DNA of 9,148 bases, from positions 1 to 9,148 of the forward strand of contig DASVSC010000286.1 of assembly GCA_036388295.1 (NCBI GenBank). Reading direction: 5' to 3'. This document shows, piece by piece, positions 1 to 6,663 of the stretch. A program made the position numbers and the translations under genes. The notes below the pieces were generated by a model, which saw only the letters and a program-made list of their open reading frames with translations, was not told the DNA's origin and did not search any database. The stretch's first letter is position 1. Each line of letters begins with the position of its first letter. The DNA is from RYN-431 sp036388295. GTDB lineage: Bacteria; Planctomycetota; Phycisphaerae; Tepidisphaerales; Tepidisphaeraceae.

Positions 1-45
1 CGCCCACCCCCCGAAAAGGTCGGCGCGAGAGCGTTTCCGATCTAA
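1..45 (+). CDS. Possible 3' tail of an upstream gene (partial)
   Basis: Frame 1 is open from the window edge to a TAA at 43-45 and encodes RPPPEKVGARAFPI. The PPPEKV stretch resembles the P-x-T-P-E-K/R-V segment often found near the C-terminus of xanthine dehydrogenase or CO-dehydrogenase large subunits. Such a subunit would fit directly upstream of an xdhC-mocA pair. Fourteen residues are far too few to prove this. The frame could equally be open by chance, because the region is GC-rich and stop-poor. Confidence 0.2.
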   Translation, partial: RPPPEKVGARAFPI

Positions 46-95
46 GCGATTGTGACGTGGCGCTTGAGCGTCCGTACACTCTTCATCGACCGATC

Positions 96-1181
96 ATGCG
101 GGAACTGACCGACATCGTCGCCGCCTTCGCCGCGCTGAGTGCGGAAGGGAAGCCGTCGGCGGTCGCAACTGTCGTGGGCGTCGAAGGTTCGGCCTACCGA
201 CGCCCGGGCGCGCGAATGCTGATCGCCGAAGACGGCCGCACCTGGGGCGGCGTCAGCGGCGGGTGCCTGGAGCGCGACGTGGCCGCGCGCGGCCGCGGCG
301 TCATCGCGGCCGGGCGGTCGTTCCTCTGCACGTACGACAGCGCCGACGACGAACTAATCAGCCGCGGCGTCAGCACCGGGTGCGGCGGGACGATCGACGT
401 GCTGATCCAGCCGATCACCGCCAACCAGCCCGGCCCGCTGAAACCCATGACCGCCACGGCCGACGACGACCGCGAGCGGGACGTGATCGCCGTCGTCCGC
501 GCCGGCGGCGCGTGGCAATCGGCCGAAGGCATAAGCTTCGACGCGGCCGACAGTAGCGGTCCCGTTCCTGATGCGCTGTACCTTCTCGCCCACGACGCCG
601 CGACGTCGTCCAGTGGGCGCGTGTCCGTTCGGCAGGCGGACGCCTGGGCGGACCTGTTCATCGACCGAATCGTTCCGCCTCAACGGCTGATCCTGGTCGG
701 CGGCGGGCCGGACGTCGTGCCGGTGCTGCTAATCGCGAAAACGCTCGGCTGGCGCGTCAGCGTGGTCGCCGCCCCGCCGGCCACAAGCGTGCACGAACGT
801 TTCGCGTCGGCCGACAAGCGATTCGTCACATTGGCCGACGCCCCGCTGGCGGGCGTGCCTGTGACGACGCACGACGCGATGATCGTGATGACGCACAACC
901 TGGCCCGCGATGCAGCCGTGCTGGCCGCCCTGCCGTGCAAGCCACGGTTCCTAGGGGTTTTAGGCCCGCGGCACCGGTCCGACCGGCTGATCGCGACGCT
1001 GCCGCCGACTCACCCGGCGTCGGACTTGGTGTCGCCGGTCGGCCTGGACATCGGCGCGCGGACGCCGGAAGAAATCGCGCTGTCGATCATGGCCGGCGTG
1101 CAAGCGGCGTTGCGTGCGGCGACGGGCGGTCCGCTCGACGTCAGGACGCTGTCTCGGCAGGAACCGCAGTGCGCGCCGTAG
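96..1181 (+). CDS. xdhC: XdhC/CoxI family molybdenum hydroxylase accessory protein
   Basis: This cytosolic maturation factor binds molybdenum cofactor, supports its sulfuration and hands it to xanthine dehydrogenase/CO-dehydrogenase-type enzymes (family knowledge). Starting at ATG 96 gives 361 residues with both family domains. The N-terminal XdhC_CoxI domain holds GGVSGGCLE (51-59, Cys57) and GVSTGCGGTIDVLIQP (91-106, Cys96). The C-terminal Rossmann domain starts at LILVGGGPD (198-206) and includes MTHNLARD (275-282) and PVGLDIGARTPEEIALSI (314-331). An in-frame GTG at 57 would add 13 residues; I prefer ATG 96 because MRELTDIVAAF matches the usual family start, though neither site has a clear Shine-Dalgarno sequence. 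The end overlaps the mocA-like gene by 13 bp, so the two are probably translationally coupled. The length is normal for a two-domain member. The family assignment is secure; the exact client enzyme is unknown, since none is visible in the window. Confidence 0.9.
   Translation: MRELTDIVAAFAALSAEGKPSAVATVVGVEGSAYRRPGARMLIAEDGRTWGGVSGGCLERDVAARGRGVIAAGRSFLCTYDSADDELISRGVSTGCGGTIDVLIQPITANQPGPLKPMTATADDDRERDVIAVVRAGGAWQSAEGISFDAADSSGPVPDALYLLAHDAATSSSGRVSVRQADAWADLFIDRIVPPQRLILVGGGPDVVPVLLIAKTLGWRVSVVAAPPATSVHERFASADKRFVTLADAPLAGVPVTTHDAMIVMTHNLARDAAVLAALPCKPRFLGVLGPRHRSDRLIATLPPTHPASDLVSPVGLDIGARTPEEIALSIMAGVQAALRAATGGPLDVRTLSRQEPQCAP
1159..1163 (+). promoter_or_regulatory. Ribosome binding site fixing the mocA-like start
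   Basis: AGGAA lies five bases before GTG 1169, inside the end of xdhC. It supports the GTG as the true start of the nucleotidyltransferase. The alternative is a much longer reading from 935 that would add residues unlike the family. Confidence 0.6.
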
Positions 1182-1762
1182 CCGCCGTCATCCTCGCCGC
1201 CGGCGCATCGTCGCGCCTGGGCCGGCCTAAACAGTTGTTGATGGTCCGCGGGAAGACCCTGATCGCCCGCGCGGTCGATACGGCGATCGAGGCGGGATGC
1301 GATCCGGTCGTCGTCGTGCTCGGCCGCGATGCCGAGGCGTGTAAAACCGCGTTGGGCGACCGCCCCGTCGTCTGCGTCGAAAACATCGACTGGGCCACGG
1401 GCATGGGCAGTTCGCTACGCGTCGGCGTCCGCACTGCCCGGTCGGTCGCGGCCGAAGCTGAGTCGGTTTGCGTCCTGCTCGCGGACCAGCCGAACGTGAC
1501 GTCCCAGACGCTGCGGCGATTGATCGAAACAAAGGCCCGTAGCGATCGCCCCATCGCCGTCGCGTCGTTCGCCGGGACGGTCGGGCCGCCGGTCATCGTC
1601 AGCGGCCCCGCGCTCGAGCGGTTGATGAATTGGCCTAACGAACAAGGGGCCAAAGCGTTGTGGCTCGCCGAGCCGAACGACGTGCTTCGCGTCGAATGCC
1701 CCGAGGCGGAAGCCGACGTCGATACCGAGGAAGACTACGCACGGCTCACCGACCGCGAGTAA
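1169..1762 (+). CDS. mocA: MocA-like molybdenum cofactor nucleotidyltransferase
   Basis: This is a MobA-like NTP transferase (GT-A fold) of the MocA type. Family members transfer CMP from CTP to Mo-molybdopterin to make the dinucleotide cofactor used by xanthine dehydrogenase-like enzymes. The 197-residue product has the nucleotide-binding signature LAAGASSRLGRPKQLL (9-24), the substrate-contact loop GMGSSLR (78-84), a metal-site LLADQP (103-108), GPPVIVSG (139-146) and the terminal DVDTEEDY (183-190). Length and motif order are typical. The GTG start overlaps the preceding xdhC by 13 bp and has an AGGAA box. The usual G-D-x-G-A segment reads NEQGA (157-161), a mild variant. CTP versus GTP preference cannot be decided from sequence here; the pairing with xdhC favours a cytidylyltransferase. 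A related purine-catabolism nucleotidyltransferase is the main alternative. Confidence 0.85.
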   Translation: MRAVAAVILAAGASSRLGRPKQLLMVRGKTLIARAVDTAIEAGCDPVVVVLGRDAEACKTALGDRPVVCVENIDWATGMGSSLRVGVRTARSVAAEAESVCVLLADQPNVTSQTLRRLIETKARSDRPIAVASFAGTVGPPVIVSGPALERLMNWPNEQGAKALWLAEPNDVLRVECPEAEADVDTEEDYARLTDRE

Positions 1763-1825
1763 GCAGACCGCGAACGGCTATCCCGAACGGGAAAACCCGC
1801 ACGATCCGACGCAGCATGAATGAAC

Positions 1826-1857
1826 GCGGTCGGTTAAGCCCGACCGCCGGAACTTTT
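1826..1857 (+). terminator. Weak hairpin terminator after the xdhC-mocA pair
   Basis: GCGGTCGG (1826-1833) and CCGACCGC (1840-1847) form an 8-bp perfect stem around the six-base loop TTAAGC. A short TTTT run (1854-1857) begins six bases after the stem. It lies in the 137-bp gap between the mocA-like gene and the oxidoreductase, where a terminator is expected. The T run is short and displaced, so termination may be inefficient or factor-dependent. Confidence 0.4.
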
Positions 1858-1887
1858 GTCGCGACGTTCGCCGACGCCGTTTGCCTT

Positions 1888-1891
1888 AGGA
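1888..1891 (+). promoter_or_regulatory. Ribosome binding site for the FAD oxidoreductase
   Basis: AGGA lies eight bases upstream of ATG 1900 and supports that start over the in-frame ATG 1891, whose first base it overlaps. Position 1900 also places the FAD-binding beta strand (MNVIVIGGGPAG) directly at the N-terminus, as is usual in the family. Confidence 0.5.
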
Positions 1892-1899
1892 TGCCTCGC

Positions 1900-2967
1900 A
1901 TGAACGTGATCGTGATCGGCGGCGGGCCGGCCGGCAGTTTGGCGGCGACGTTGCTGGCCCGGGCGGGGGCGGCGGTGACACTGCTGGAACAAAGCCGCTT
2001 CCCGCGCGACAAAGTCTGCGGCGAATGCCTGTCCGCCCTCGGCCGGCAGGTGCTGCAACGCCACGGGCTTGAAGGGCCGTTGAGCGTGGCCGGCCATGAA
2101 CTTACGCACGCCCGGCTGGTCGGCCCGTCGACGTCCGTACGACTGAAGCTGCCCGAACCAATGCTCGGTATGTCGCGCGCGGCGTTGGATCACACGCTTC
2201 TGAACGCCGCCCGTTCCGCCGGCGCAATAATTCGTCAGCCGGCGCGGGCCGAGACGATTGAGTCGGATCAAATGTCTGTGAATGTGCGTGTCCGTTGCCT
2301 CGAAACGAATCGCGTAACCGATGAAATCGCGGACATGGTGCTCACGGCGGACGGCCGGGCCACGTTTGCGGACCGGCGGCCGGCGGCAACGGCGGACCTT
2401 GGTGTGAAGGCGCATTTCGTCGGCGTCACCGCCGAGCCTGAGGCCATCACGCTTTATGGCGGCATCGGTTGCTACGGCGGCGTGGCGCAGATCGAAGACG
2501 GGCGTTGGAACGTCGCATTTTCTATCCCGAAATCACGCGTCGCTGCGGCACGCGGCAACCTTGATGCGGTGTGGGCCGATCTGCTGGTCGCCTCACCGGC
2601 CATGGCACGGCACTTCGCTTATGCCGAGCGAACGACCGACTGGCTGGCCGCCCCGCTGCCACGTTTTGCGCCACTTAAACACTGGCCGGCCCGGGTGTTC
2701 CCGATCGGTGCGGCGGCGTGCGCGATCGAGCCGGTCGGCGGTGAGGGCATGGGCACTGCGCTGCGCAGCGCGGAGCTTGCGGTGGAAGCCATCCTGGCCG
2801 ACCGGACGAGTTCGCTTGCGGCAGATTACGAGCAACTATGGCACCGCCGTTCGCTGTTCTGCCGACTCGGCGGGCGGATGCTAGCAAACGAACGCCTGAG
2901 CGAGGTCGCTCAGCTGGCGGAGAACGAAACGATCGCCCGCGCGGCAATGTGGGCGGTCGGAAAGTAG
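1900..2967 (+). CDS. FAD-dependent oxidoreductase, geranylgeranyl reductase family
   Basis: This is a flavoprotein of the geranylgeranyl reductase/PHBH-like group, whose members reduce isoprenoid double bonds or modify lipids and polyketides. The 355-residue product opens with the Rossmann motif VIGGGPAG (5-12). It then has FPRDKVCGE (34-42), the hallmark following the first FAD strand in this group. A glycine-rich GGIGCYGG (187-194) followed by an E-D-G-R turn lies mid-protein, and a second FAD contact GAAACAIEPVGGEGMG (270-285) lies near the end. That second motif normally begins G-D-A or G-N-A; here the Asp/Asn is Ala271. The length is slightly short of the usual 380-420. The gene is separated from mocA by a 137-bp gap with a hairpin, so it is probably an independent unit. 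The substrate is unknown. The family call is good; geranylgeranyl reduction itself is not demonstrated. Confidence 0.8.
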   Translation: MNVIVIGGGPAGSLAATLLARAGAAVTLLEQSRFPRDKVCGECLSALGRQVLQRHGLEGPLSVAGHELTHARLVGPSTSVRLKLPEPMLGMSRAALDHTLLNAARSAGAIIRQPARAETIESDQMSVNVRVRCLETNRVTDEIADMVLTADGRATFADRRPAATADLGVKAHFVGVTAEPEAITLYGGIGCYGGVAQIEDGRWNVAFSIPKSRVAAARGNLDAVWADLLVASPAMARHFAYAERTTDWLAAPLPRFAPLKHWPARVFPIGAAACAIEPVGGEGMGTALRSAELAVEAILADRTSSLAADYEQLWHRRSLFCRLGGRMLANERLSEVAQLAENETIARAAMWAVGK

Positions 2968-2976
2968 ACGTGCGCC

Positions 2977-3028
2977 GTAGGGCGGGCACTGCCCGCCGTC
3001 CGGCGGGAGCGGCGGGCAGCCCCCCTAC
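2977..3028. repeat. GC-rich REP-like palindrome between convergent genes
   Basis: CTGCCCGCCG (2989-2998) pairs perfectly with CGGCGGGCAG (3010-3019), and the outer GTAGGG (2977-2982) pairs with CCCTAC (3023-3028). An alternative tight hairpin forms from GGCGGGC (2981-2987) and GCCCGCC (2991-2997) with a three-base loop. GGCGGGCA occurs twice, at 2981 and 3011. The element fills most of the 65-bp gap between the oxidoreductase stop and the mfd stop. GTAGGG-type GC palindromes recur between genes in many bacteria, so this may be one copy of a dispersed REP family. It could also act as a bidirectional terminator, although no T run follows on either strand. Confidence 0.5.
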
Positions 3029-3032
3029 GAAA

Positions 3033-6000
3033 TTACTGCCGGGCCGCGGCCATCAGGCGTTGTTGCGCGGCTTTGAACTCGGCTTCGGTCAGAATGCCCT
3101 GCTCGTGTAGCGACGTCAGCTTGGCGATCTGGTCGAGGACGGATCCGACCGACGCCGGCGGTTTGGTGGGTGCGGGCGTGAGCTTGTTGCGGGCCGCCTC
3201 CTTTTGCCGCGCGGAGGAAACGGGCGGCGTTGGGGAAGGCTTTGTTGCAGCCGGCGCTGCGGGCGGTGTCGGCGGCGGGAGTGTGATCGCCGGGGGCTCG
3301 GCGGCCGGCGCATTGGACGTCGCCGCGACTTCCTTCGCCTTGGCCGCACGCATCAGGTTGCACATCGCCAGCAGCAGCGTGTCGGCTTCCAGGAACGTCG
3401 GCGGCAGGCGCAGATAGATCGTTTTTTCGTCCACCACGGTCAGTCGGCCCGGCGCTCCAGTGAGCGCGAAGCTGGCGCGCTGCGCGTCGGCCACGGTCAG
3501 CACCACGTCCGGATCCTTTTTCACAATGCTGCTGATGCCGAACAGCCCTGCCAGCAGACGCAGCTCCGTCAGCGCGAACAGTACAACGGCTTGGCGTGGC
3601 AGTTCGCCGTACGCGTCGGTCACATCTTTCTGCAGCGCGTGGACCGTCTCCACGTCGCTGCAGCGCGTGAGTCGACGGTAGACGTCCATGCGCTGGCGGT
3701 CGTTGACCACGTACTGCTTCGGCAGGATGGCCGTAACACCAATGTCGACATGGGCTTCCGGCCGAACAATTTTCTTGTCGTGCTTGAGCTGGTGGACGGC
3801 TTCTTCGAGCAACTGGCAATACATTTCGTAGCCGACCGTCGCGATGTGACCGCTTTGCTCGGGACCGAGGATATTGCCCGCGCCACGCAGTTCCAAGTCG
3901 CGCATGGCGATCTTGAAGCCCGCGCCGAGGTGGCTGTATTCCTCGATCGCTTTCAGGCGCTTCGCGGCGATGGGCGTCACGGGGCGGTCGGGTGGCAACA
4001 GTAAGTAGCAGTAGGCCCTGTGCTTCCAACGCCCGACGCGGCCGCGGAGCTGGTGCAGCTCCGACAGGCCGAAGCGGTCGGCGTTGTTGATGATCATCGT
4101 GTTGGCGTTGGCGATGTCCAAGCCCGATTCGATGATCGTGGTGCAGACAAGAATGTCGGCTTCGTGACGGATGAACTTCATCATCGCGTCTTCCATCTCG
4201 CCGTCGGCCATCTGGCCGTGGCCGATGATGATGCGGGCGTCGGGCACCAGCTGCTGAACCTTGTCGGCCTGCTCCTGAATGTCCGTCACGCGGTTGTGCA
4301 CAAAATACACCTGGCCCTCGCGTTGCAGCTCGCGCAGGATCGACAGCTTGATGCGGTTCGGGTCGTAGCCCATCACTTCCGTCACCACGCTGCGCCGGTC
4401 CTGCGGGGCGGTCGTCAGGCTGCTGATGTCGCGAATGCCGAGCATGCTCATGTGCAGCGTGCGCGGGATGGGCGTGGCCGACATCGTCAGCACGTCGACC
4501 TGCGTGCGCATCTGTTTCAGCCGTTCTTTGTGCGTGACGCCGAAGCGCTGTTCTTCGTCGACTACGACCAGGCCTAAGTCGGGAATGCGGACGTCTTTAC
4601 TGAGCAAACGGTGCGTGCCGATGATGACGTCGACTTTACCTTCGCTGAGGCGCTTGGTGATGTCTTTAGACTGCTTGGTCGTCTTGAATCGGCTGATACT
4701 TTCGACCGTGAATGGATAGCTTTTCATCCGGCTGCTGAACGATCGGTAATGCTGCTCAGCAAGCACCGTGGTCGGCACCAGCACCGCCACCTGGCGACCT
4801 GATTCGATGGCCTTGAACGCGGCCCGCATGGCCATTTCGGTTTTGCCGTAGCCGACGTCGCCGCAGAGCAGGCGGTCCATCGGCCGGGGCTTCATCATGT
4901 CCTGTTTGATCTCTTCGGCGGCGTTCACCTGGTCCTGCGTGGGCGTGTAGGGGAACTCGGCTTCGAACTCGCGTTGCCATTCGGTGTCGGGCGGGAAGGT
5001 CGTGCCGACCTCGGCGTTGCGGGCCGCCTGGACGTCGATCAGCTCGGCGGCCATGTCCATGACCGCTTCGGCGACTTTCTCTTTCTGCTTCTCCCACAGG
5101 CCGCTGCCCAGACGCGACAGGGTCGGGCTGCCGCTGAACCCGCCAGCGTATTTCTGGATCAGGTTGATGCGCGCGGCCGGCACGTGCAGCACGGCGTTCT
5201 CGGCGAAGCGAAGCGTGAGATATTCCTCACTCTTCCCATCCTTCTGCATCGTATGAAGGCCCGTGAACTTGGCTATCCCATGGGCCACGTGAACGACGTA
5301 ATCGCCGACGTTCAGGTCGAGGAAGCTGTCCACCGGCTTCGCATTGATCACTTTTTTTTGGCGGCGGCGCACCTCGAACCGGTGGAACAGTTCGTGGTGC
5401 CCCATCAGCGCGATCGGCCGAACGGTGTAGTCGGCACCTTCGGAATCCTGGGTGTTCCAGACGAAGCCGCGGTGCAGATAGCCGAGCGTGAGCTGCACGC
5501 GCCCGCCGCCGGGCTGTTCGGCCTCTAACATCTGGCCGAGGCGGTCTTTCTCGCCGTCGTTTTCGCAGAAGACGACGACCTCGTGCGTCACCGACAATTC
5601 CAGCAATTCGCGGATCGCCTTCTTCGCTTCGGTTTCAAATTTCTGGATCGACTTAATCGGCAGCGCCACGCGCTCGGCTTCCTGGCCGTTCGGCATAGGC
5701 AAACTGGCGAGGCCGACGTCGAAGTCGCTGAGTTCCAAGACGGCGAACTCGCTGATGTGGCGCAGCAGGGCGCTGAGCGGGTAAATGCCGCGCTGGTCCG
5801 GCACGCGGTCCAGATAGCTGCGCGCCTGTTCCTGAATCTCCAGCGGCTGGTGCATCACGATGATCGTCTCGGGCGACAAATACCGCAGCAGGTGCGTCTG
5901 CTCACTGGTCGATTTGATCTGGCCTTTGATGTCGACCAGCTGCACTTCATTGAGCGTTTCGCCGCTGCCGAGCGTGTCGATGTCGAAGCGGCGGATACTT

Positions 6001-6632
6001 TCGACCTGGTCGCCGAAGAAGTCGATGCGGGCGGGCAGGCCGACGACGTCGGAGCCTTCGAACTCGCCCGGCAGGTAGACGTCGATGATGCCGCCGCGGA
6101 CGGCGAAGTCGCCGGGCACTTCGCACTGGTCGACGCGGTTGTACCCGTGCTCGGCCAGCCAGACGATGAGCTTCTCCGGCTCCGTCCGCACGCCCACGCC
6201 GACGTTGCGCGTGAGGTGGCGCATTTCGTCTTTAGCGGGCACCGGCTGCATCAGGGATTGAACCGGCGCGACCATCGCCGGCGGCTGCTTTCCCTGCGAC
6301 AGCGCCAGGATGCGACGCATGCGGTCGCTGGCCTGCTCTTCGCTGACCCGGCCCATGCCACCGCTGACGTCCAGGCTCGGCAGCACGACGGGCCGGTCGC
6401 CGGTGAACAGTTGGACGTCATCGGCCACGTCGTCGGCTTCGTCGAGATGACCGCAGACGAACAGGAGCGGGCGGTTCAGCTTCGCGGCGACGCTGCTCGC
6501 GACGGCGGCCGCGCCAGAACCCCACACGCCGTACGCGGCAGCGAGCCGGTTCTGGCCGAGACTGTCGGCCAGCGCGTGCAGCTCCGGCGCATTGAGGAGC
6601 CGCCCGACGGTGCCGGGTAGGGTAGGGTTCAT
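3033..6632 (-). CDS. mfd: Transcription-repair coupling factor Mfd with C-terminal SHOCT-like extension
   Basis: Mfd is an ATP-driven translocase that dislodges RNA polymerase stalled at DNA lesions and recruits UvrA for nucleotide excision repair. The 1199-residue product shows the expected order. A UvrB-like N-terminal module (about 1-230) has a degenerate nucleotide loop at 36-42. The RNA polymerase interaction domain (about 436-500) includes DLNVGDYVVHVAHGIAKFTG. The RecG-like motor carries Walker A GDVGYGKT (591-598), DEEQ (692-695), SAT (718-720), the segment RDISSLTTAPQDRRS (734-748), TTIIESGLDIAN (831-842) and QLRGRVGR (861-868). The C-terminal domain holds LPKQYVVND (970-978). Beyond about 1098 comes a Pro/Ala-rich linker and then a SHOCT-like module (about 1163-1195), neither of which belongs to the usual Mfd. 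ATG 6632 has no obvious Shine-Dalgarno sequence. It follows the exported-protein gene by 31 bp, so co-transcription is possible. Confidence 0.97.
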   Translation of the reverse strand: MNPTLPGTVGRLLNAPELHALADSLGQNRLAAAYGVWGSGAAAVASSVAAKLNRPLLFVCGHLDEADDVADDVQLFTGDRPVVLPSLDVSGGMGRVSEEQASDRMRRILALSQGKQPPAMVAPVQSLMQPVPAKDEMRHLTRNVGVGVRTEPEKLIVWLAEHGYNRVDQCEVPGDFAVRGGIIDVYLPGEFEGSDVVGLPARIDFFGDQVESIRRFDIDTLGSGETLNEVQLVDIKGQIKSTSEQTHLLRYLSPETIIVMHQPLEIQEQARSYLDRVPDQRGIYPLSALLRHISEFAVLELSDFDVGLASLPMPNGQEAERVALPIKSIQKFETEAKKAIRELLELSVTHEVVVFCENDGEKDRLGQMLEAEQPGGGRVQLTLGYLHRGFVWNTQDSEGADYTVRPIALMGHHELFHRFEVRRRQKKVINAKPVDSFLDLNVGDYVVHVAHGIAKFTGLHTMQKDGKSEEYLTLRFAENAVLHVPAARINLIQKYAGGFSGSPTLSRLGSGLWEKQKEKVAEAVMDMAAELIDVQAARNAEVGTTFPPDTEWQREFEAEFPYTPTQDQVNAAEEIKQDMMKPRPMDRLLCGDVGYGKTEMAMRAAFKAIESGRQVAVLVPTTVLAEQHYRSFSSRMKSYPFTVESISRFKTTKQSKDITKRLSEGKVDVIIGTHRLLSKDVRIPDLGLVVVDEEQRFGVTHKERLKQMRTQVDVLTMSATPIPRTLHMSMLGIRDISSLTTAPQDRRSVVTEVMGYDPNRIKLSILRELQREGQVYFVHNRVTDIQEQADKVQQLVPDARIIIGHGQMADGEMEDAMMKFIRHEADILVCTTIIESGLDIANANTMIINNADRFGLSELHQLRGRVGRWKHRAYCYLLLPPDRPVTPIAAKRLKAIEEYSHLGAGFKIAMRDLELRGAGNILGPEQSGHIATVGYEMYCQLLEEAVHQLKHDKKIVRPEAHVDIGVTAILPKQYVVNDRQRMDVYRRLTRCSDVETVHALQKDVTDAYGELPRQAVVLFALTELRLLAGLFGISSIVKKDPDVVLTVADAQRASFALTGAPGRLTVVDEKTIYLRLPPTFLEADTLLLAMCNLMRAAKAKEVAATSNAPAAEPPAITLPPPTPPAAPAATKPSPTPPVSSARQKEAARNKLTPAPTKPPASVGSVLDQIAKLTSLHEQGILTEAEFKAAQQRLMAAARQ

Positions 6633-6648
6633 TGCTGAATCATAGGCG

Positions 6649-6663
6649 ACCGCGGCCCGCGGT
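6649..6663. repeat. Short perfect palindrome upstream of mfd
   Basis: ACCGCGG-C-CCGCGGT is a 15-base palindrome filling about half of the 31-bp gap between the exported-protein stop (6664-6666) and the mfd start (6632). As RNA it would form a six-pair stem with a three-base loop about 16 bases before the mfd start codon. It could affect mfd translation or be a protein-binding site; chance is also plausible in such GC-rich DNA. Confidence 0.35.

Noticed and set aside
354..683. Antisense frames opposite xdhC (for example 354-683 and 194-661 on the - strand)
   Set aside because: No start signals or motifs, and the sense frame is a complete two-domain XdhC.
935..1168. Upstream extension of the mocA-like gene from ATG 935
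   Set aside because: The extra 78 residues are Arg/Ala/Gly-rich shadow of xdhC, and the family's N-terminal strand begins right at GTG 1169, which has its own AGGAA box.
1660..1899. Upstream extension of the FAD oxidoreductase into the end of mocA
   Set aside because: The Rossmann fold starts at ATG 1900. The preceding 80 residues are Arg-rich, overlap mocA in another frame and cross the candidate terminator.
3025..4029. 334-residue open frame on the - strand in another frame of mfd
   Set aside because: It is an Arg/Pro/Ala-rich shadow of the mfd 3' half. The mfd frame carries the conserved helicase and C-terminal motifs.
5583..6620. 345-residue open frame on the + strand opposite mfd
   Set aside because: It lies entirely antisense to an unmistakable mfd. 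Its composition (many His, Val, Asp, Arg, Gln) is what complementary reading of GC-rich codons gives, and it has no recognisable motif.
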